The notes under the pieces are model-generated. The model searched no databases, was not told where the DNA came from, and saw nothing but the letters and a program-made list of their open reading frames with translations. Positions 58,965 to 64,000 of a stretch of DNA of 64,000 nucleotides are shown one piece after another. The translations under genes were made by a program, and so were the position numbers. The stretch is from Motacilla alba alba (taxonomy: Eukaryota; Chordata; Aves; Passeriformes; Motacillidae), in the NCBI RefSeq assembly GCF_015832195.1, contig NC_052031.1:9797850-9861849 (forward strand), given 5' to 3'. Each line of letters opens with the position of its first letter. Position 1 is the stretch's first letter.

Positions 58965-60713
58965 CTTAATAAAAGAGGAAAACAGATGATAAAATGATAA
59001 AAATGAACCCTATTGCTTAGGATTGCTGCCATGAACAAGCAGATCAGTCCTCGGAATGAATTCATTGTTTACCTCATCTTTCCAAGAAGGAGTTCCTAGT
59101 CCTGGTTAATTATGGGTGGGAAGACCCTACTTTCCAGTAGGGTCAGTGTGGCATTTTCACAGCCTTCCAGAGCAAGTTCCACAGGCAGAGGGTTCCAACA
59201 AAGCAGAGAGATCCTGACTATGCCCTTCCACTACAGTTTAAGTTACATGAAGGGAGAGATGTTCGAGCAGCCATCAGTGTCACAGGTGCCACTTGTCTGA
59301 TTTATTCCCTCTCAGAGGAACCTCCTGGCATCTGTGTGCATACTGACACCTTGCCAGCTGGCCAGGAGGCTGTCCTCTCAGCTGTCCTTCCAGACAGATG
59401 AACTGCACAGTACACATAGCTGCCTGCCAAAGGACAGACTTTCCAGGAGAAGGAGAGGGAAAAAACACTTCACGTATTTCTGACAGTAGTTTTACTTAAA
59501 ATTTGTTTACAGAATTAAGTTTATTGGACCAGCTTATCACCAAAGCCATCTCTCTGACACTGCAGTAAGTTACTTGGATTGTGCACCATAAACCAGAGCA
59601 ATTCACATATGAATTTACATTCTCTCTAATGTTGTTAAGTGGGGTATATTTTTCTCAGTCTGGTCATAACACAGTATAGGCAATATGATCTTACTTAATC
59701 TCCCTTTTCATAATCCTAGATCACTCAGCCAAAATAAATACTTCTACCTTTAGGTAGCTATATTAAATAGTTAGGTTCTAAAGCCTAGCTTTTTGAAGCT
59801 TTAAATGGTCTGAATACTCAAAACTCTTGATAGTAATCCACTTGTGAAAGTGTGCAACAAAACCTCAGCTGCCTTTAGGGAAAAGACAATCATTAAAACC
59901 CTCACAACTCAAATGTTAGTACCAGCCAATGAGCTGGTAGTGCTGATGTACTGGTTTCTAAATGGTTTCTATAAAATAAACCCAAATGGAGTTCTTTACT
60001 CATTGACAGTTTGAAAATGCTGTGCAATTTAACTATGAAGTAAGAATGAGTATTCCTCATTTGTTTGCAGAATGAAAACACATATTCTGGTGTGTAACTA
60101 AAAGAATGGTAAAAACAATATTTGGCCAAGGTTGACTTGAGTTAAAAAACACAAAAAAATACTGGACAAAACTATTGCACAAGATTTGTAAGATTCTCAA
60201 GGCAGTAATATAACAATGGCATTCAGATACTGTGAACAGTGGTAATGCTTTAAAAGAGCCTGGGAACTGAAGCTATTCACCCCTAGAATATACACCTCTT
60301 TTCCTGAAATGAATTAGGAGTGATTTTTTTTTTCATGTTTATACTCTTATTAATTATCTCCCCCAGTTTTCAGTTCATTCTGCCCACAGAACTCACACGG
60401 TTTGGCATAGAGCCTTTTACAATGCTGATCACATTGTTTGAATATAAGAAAAACCTATCTGTGCTTTTTAATGATAGACATGTCTGCAAATGTGAATGCT
60501 CATTGTTATTCTCTCAAAACCTCATGCCCTTTTACTGACTCATTTAATACATTTCAGCTGAGTGAATTAAAAGCAGTATTAAGGACAGTGAATGGTTGTT
60601 TCTGGCTCATCTGGATTTATCCAGTGCATTCTAAGTAATATACCTGGTTTCTCCACAGAGACAGGAGTTTGTTTCCTAACCTTTCTGAAGCACGACTTTA
60701 TACAGGCACTAGC
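58965..60713. other. Unique-looking segment; moderately GC-rich patch at about 59110-59470
   Basis: No gene is recognised. The GC-richer patch is open for 62 codons on each strand, without a known domain. It contains a perfect 8-bp inverted repeat (GACCCTAC, 6-base loop, GTAGGGTC) at 59123-59144. Confidence 0.4.
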
Positions 60714-60827
60714 CATAAAATCATAAAATCATAGAATGGTTTGGGTTGGAAGGGACCTTTAAAGGTCATCTATTCCAATCTTCCCTGCAATGAGCATAGA
60801 CATCTTCAACTAGATCAGGTATTTAGG
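60714..60827 (-). mobile_element. CR1 3' end fragment, about 115 bp, well preserved
   Basis: CATAAAATCATAGAATGGTT, TGGGTTGGAAGGGACCTTTA, AAGGTCATCTATTCCAATC and GACATCTTCAACTAGATCAG match the reverse-complement CR1 tail closely, with three tail octamers (CATAAAAT, CATAAAAT, CATAGAAT). It is heavily truncated at its 5' end and is the least diverged tail in the window. Confidence 0.93.
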
Positions 60828-62848
60828 CATAAAGCTAGTAATGACTGGACTGCATTTCAAGCTCTATAGGGTACTCTGCCTTCAGTCCTAACCTAGAAAA
60901 TTTGAAACTTCTCATTTTATGGTAGAGTAGCAAAGGAGCTGCTGGATTTCATCTCTGCTATGTCTCAGGAAAAAGGGGACATGAAGGAGTTTATTTCTCT
61001 TATATCTGCATCACTGAAGAGGAAGTAGTCTCAACATTTATATGGTGTCTTAGCACATCTAAATAAGGTCTTACTTCTGCAATTATAGTGGTTTAAGTTT
61101 TCATCCAAGGTTCATTCTGACTGATTCTTTCCTGAGAATACCAGTTCTGTACCTTAGCCAAGTCAATGGCATGAGTTAGTGCATTCCTAACACTAAACAA
61201 AATACTATGGCTTACTCTCAGTCAACCCTAAAGGATGCTTTTAAATATGTGAGTGGACTTTTCATCAAGGATAAGCAACATTCACAGTAAAGGCTAAATG
61301 TGGTTTGCTTTGCAAATACAAGTGAACAGCTGGGCAGCAGAATCTTAAATCACCATAACTAGACATGCAAGGCCACACTATTCATGCCCAGAGCTCAAGG
61401 TCCCATTATTCATCCATCTATTTCCCATCCCTATTAGAATTGGACTGTGTTCAGTCGGATTGAAGTTGCAGGGGCTACTCAAAAAAGCAACCTCTTTTAT
61501 ACATGTGAGTGCTTGTGACTGCTGAACTTTCAAAACTGTGTTTTTTCTTTAATTAAAAATATAAATCTGTTACATTCCACAGATGGACACTGGCAACATG
61601 AGCTTCTGTCATATTCCCCCTCATGTAAAATCTTGATGTCAGGCTCTGTGATGCAAAGTAGCAAAACACTGAGTGCAGAAGCCATCCAAACCTCATTTGG
61701 ATTCCCAAAGGACTTTGACCATCCTAGCAAGCACACTTTAGGCTGATTATGTAGCTGTCAATTAAACTGCTGTTCTGTGCATTGAGATTACTCAGACTGT
61801 ATTCTTTATCACAACCAAAATAAACCTACTGCAGTGGATTGTTTTTTCCCTACTAAACAAATGCATATTGAACATGCATAAGTAAGCTTAAGCACTGAAT
61901 CTTTTTGCTCAGATTTGCCAGTGACATACCCAGTACATGTCTGAAGTTCAGAGCTGACAACAAAGGTACAGATACAATTCTGCTTTGTGAGGTGAGGATT
62001 GTGACACTGTATAAACTTGGGTTTATGAATTATGAAATGCAGTATTCATCATGTATATATTATAGGATTGCATGGCATTAACAGCCTTGGTCTCCATGAC
62101 AATACCAGAAAAAGATGTTGGATGAAAAAATGGCTATGAAGACTATGATTTAAATAAATATCACAATATTTCTGAGTCTTTTTTATTTAACAGAATTTTT
62201 GACACATTTAAAGTAACCAAACTATTATTTTCCTTCTTTATCTAATTAGACACAGTTTTCTCAGAGAGAGATCAACTTTTTGCTACCTGTATGTAAAAGC
62301 CAAACCAGATTACAGATTTATGGGTGATGGGTTGCATCTAGCCAAATGCATTTAGTGTACACTACACTCAGTTTACAAAACACTGGCACTCTAAAATGCA
62401 ATGTAAACAATTATATCCCACCCTCAAAGTTTTTGGGTTTCCCTCTTGATTACAAAAACAGCCTCAGGTGACCAGACAGACAGAGATAGACACTATGAAG
62501 GTGTGTGACAGCAGTGTTAGCAAGCCAGGCAGGCACAAACTTCTCTGGGCACCCCTCTCAAGGAAAATACAATTGTATTTTCCTTGTGCTAGTCATGCCA
62601 CTAATTAGGTGGATCTTGAATGGGCTTATATTGATGTTGTCAAGTGAACATGAGGGTATATGTAAACTGTGACTTTATGTGGAACTCACTAGCATCATTG
62701 CTATACAATCCAGTAATATCCATCGTTTCCCAGCACACAACAAAGACAACTTCTTTGTCTTTGAATTTTAGTTCCTTCTTCTGGACCCATTCTTCATTTT
62801 CCCTTTCAGGACCATGGGTTTTCTGAACAGAAGATAAATTCAATAATT
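60828..62848. other. AT-rich unique-looking segment
   Basis: No gene or repeat family is recognised. Opposed open frames at 62640-62843 overlap on both strands and have no known domain. Confidence 0.5.
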
Positions 62849-62895
62849 AAAAAAAAAAGAAAAAAAAAAAACCAAACACATAAAACAAAAAAATC
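62849..62895 (+). repeat. A-rich low-complexity tract
   Basis: Runs of A with single G or paired C interruptions, ending in ACAAAAAAATCC. It is similar to the other A-rich tracts in the window. Confidence 0.85.
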
Positions 62896-64000
62896 CATAC
62901 AGGATTGTCAGGACCGTATAATTTAAATTAAGTTTGAAAGGAGTCACAGAGGTTATTTTAGGCTAACCATGGATTTTTTACATTTTATTAAATCAAATGC
63001 CTAATTCTAGCCTTAGATCTTATTTTATCTGTATGAACTATTCACTGGAAGCATGCTGTGGTGCTGCCACTCTGTCACCTCATCACTTCATATTTGTAAA
63101 GTGGTGCAATAGTAATTTGGGGGCAGCATTAAATTCTTGTTATTAACTTAGTGCCTGATCTCTTTTTAGTCTTTAACATACACTCAATTCTCTCATTGTC
63201 CACAGAGAAATGAAATGATCTATTATTCTGCTACTTTATGGCATGACAATTTGAGCAGAAATTACATGGTGTGCTCTATGTAACTCCTGCCTTGGAACAG
63301 ATGCTCCTTGTTTTGTTTCTTCTCAGCCCTCTTGCTCTCACCTTTCACAAGGGAAGATACCAAAAGAGGATTTCAGACTGTAAGACTCAGAGTTTAAGAT
63401 TCCATCTTTATATAAGGAAATTTTTAATCAGAAAATATTCTCTTCTGGTTTGCTCCTGTCACATCCAAACACTGCCTGACTGCAAATAAAGATAGCCTCT
63501 ATGAAACTCCTATGTAAGGACCCCTAATGTTAGAGGTATCTGAATGCTCTAGTTGCATATATTTGTTTCAGTCAGGATGCCTCACTTTGACAGTGTCTGT
63601 GCTGTCTGTGTGGGATAGGTAATTACTAAATTTATTCCTAGATCTAGTACAAAGAATAAACATTTTGCTTTGCTCCTCATGGCTGATGCTCCTAGATGAC
63701 TTCAGTCTGCTACAAGATTACAGTGACGTGGCCTTCCATGGCATCTCTTGTCTAATATTTCAGTGGCTGGAATATCAGTTTTGAGAAACATCACACCGCA
63801 CTGAAACTTCTGATGACCACTTTTGTTTCCCTTTTGAAAAAAAACAAACTTTCAAAATTATTTTAAATTTTTTTATTTAATTGATGATTTGCTTTTGGCA
63901 CAGCATTATTGAAAACTAGAACATTCTATATTTTTAAAATGTGACTTGCAATATTTTTTACAGAGGCTTCATTTAGTTGGAATCAACCTTTTTAATGACT
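62896..64000. other. AT-rich unique-looking segment to the window end
   Basis: Nothing is recognised apart from a 72-codon plus-strand open frame (63271-63489) with no known domain. Confidence 0.45.

Noticed and set aside
1..64000. Full-length endogenous retrovirus with gag, pol or env
   Set aside because: No reading frame in any part shows retroviral protease, RT, integrase or envelope motifs. All ERV material seen is LTR only, and all RT-like sequence is of CR1 type.
1..64000. tRNA, rRNA, snRNA or mitochondrial insert
   Set aside because: No cloverleaf with A and B boxes, no conserved rRNA blocks and no mitochondrial gene text were noticed by eye. A covariance-model search would be needed to exclude small or diverged ones.

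Overview
This window looks like about 64 kb of bird nuclear DNA, gene-poor and AT-rich. The strongest evidence is a series of CR1-type LINE copies, most ending in the avian CR1 3' tail (tandem variants of an ATTCTATG-like octamer next to a GGTTGGAAGGGACC-like block), plus several avian-type endogenous retrovirus LTRs. A songbird is plausible from the mix of LTRs, but the sequence alone does not prove it. I found no operons, bacterial genes, CRISPR arrays, rRNA or tRNA genes, and no host protein-coding exon I can defend. The longest open frame with a start codon is 177 codons (43801-44334) and matches nothing I recognise. All other protein-like text is decayed CR1 reverse transcriptase or endonuclease.

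Layout. 1-1166 is unique-looking DNA with a 30-base poly(A) run. 1167-5730 is one plus-strand CR1 copy split in two. Its endonuclease and N-terminal RT lie at 1167-2627, and its palm to C-terminal RT plus 3' tail at 4679-5730. A 2.05-kb insert between them itself carries a 668-bp solo LTR with a perfect 6-bp target-site duplication. 5731-14433 is AT-rich unique-looking DNA with one doubtful CR1 tail and an A/C-rich tandem repeat. 14434-15430 holds simple repeats, degenerate ~66-bp units and LTR-like sequence. 16321-17292 is a minus-strand LTR with a short CR1 tail nested in it. 17293-40754 is mostly unique-looking, with minus-strand CR1 fragments at about 20410, 27402, 30791 and 33556. At 40755-41815 a minus-strand CR1 is split by a 296-bp LTR-like insertion with a near-perfect 6-bp duplication. 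Further CR1 pieces lie at 43171 (plus), 54963 (minus) and 60714 (minus), and another minus-strand LTR at 54189-54736. The rest is AT-rich unique-looking DNA with homopolymer and simple-repeat tracts.

No genes act together here. The readable biology is retrotransposon stratigraphy: which element landed in which, and how the enzymes were inactivated. Nine of eleven CR1 copies and two of the three orientable LTRs lie on the minus strand. That would fit an intron of a plus-strand host gene, but chance is not excluded. I did not find a convincing new biological system. The best leads are the unidentified part of the insert splitting the first CR1, and the small 296-bp LTR-like element.
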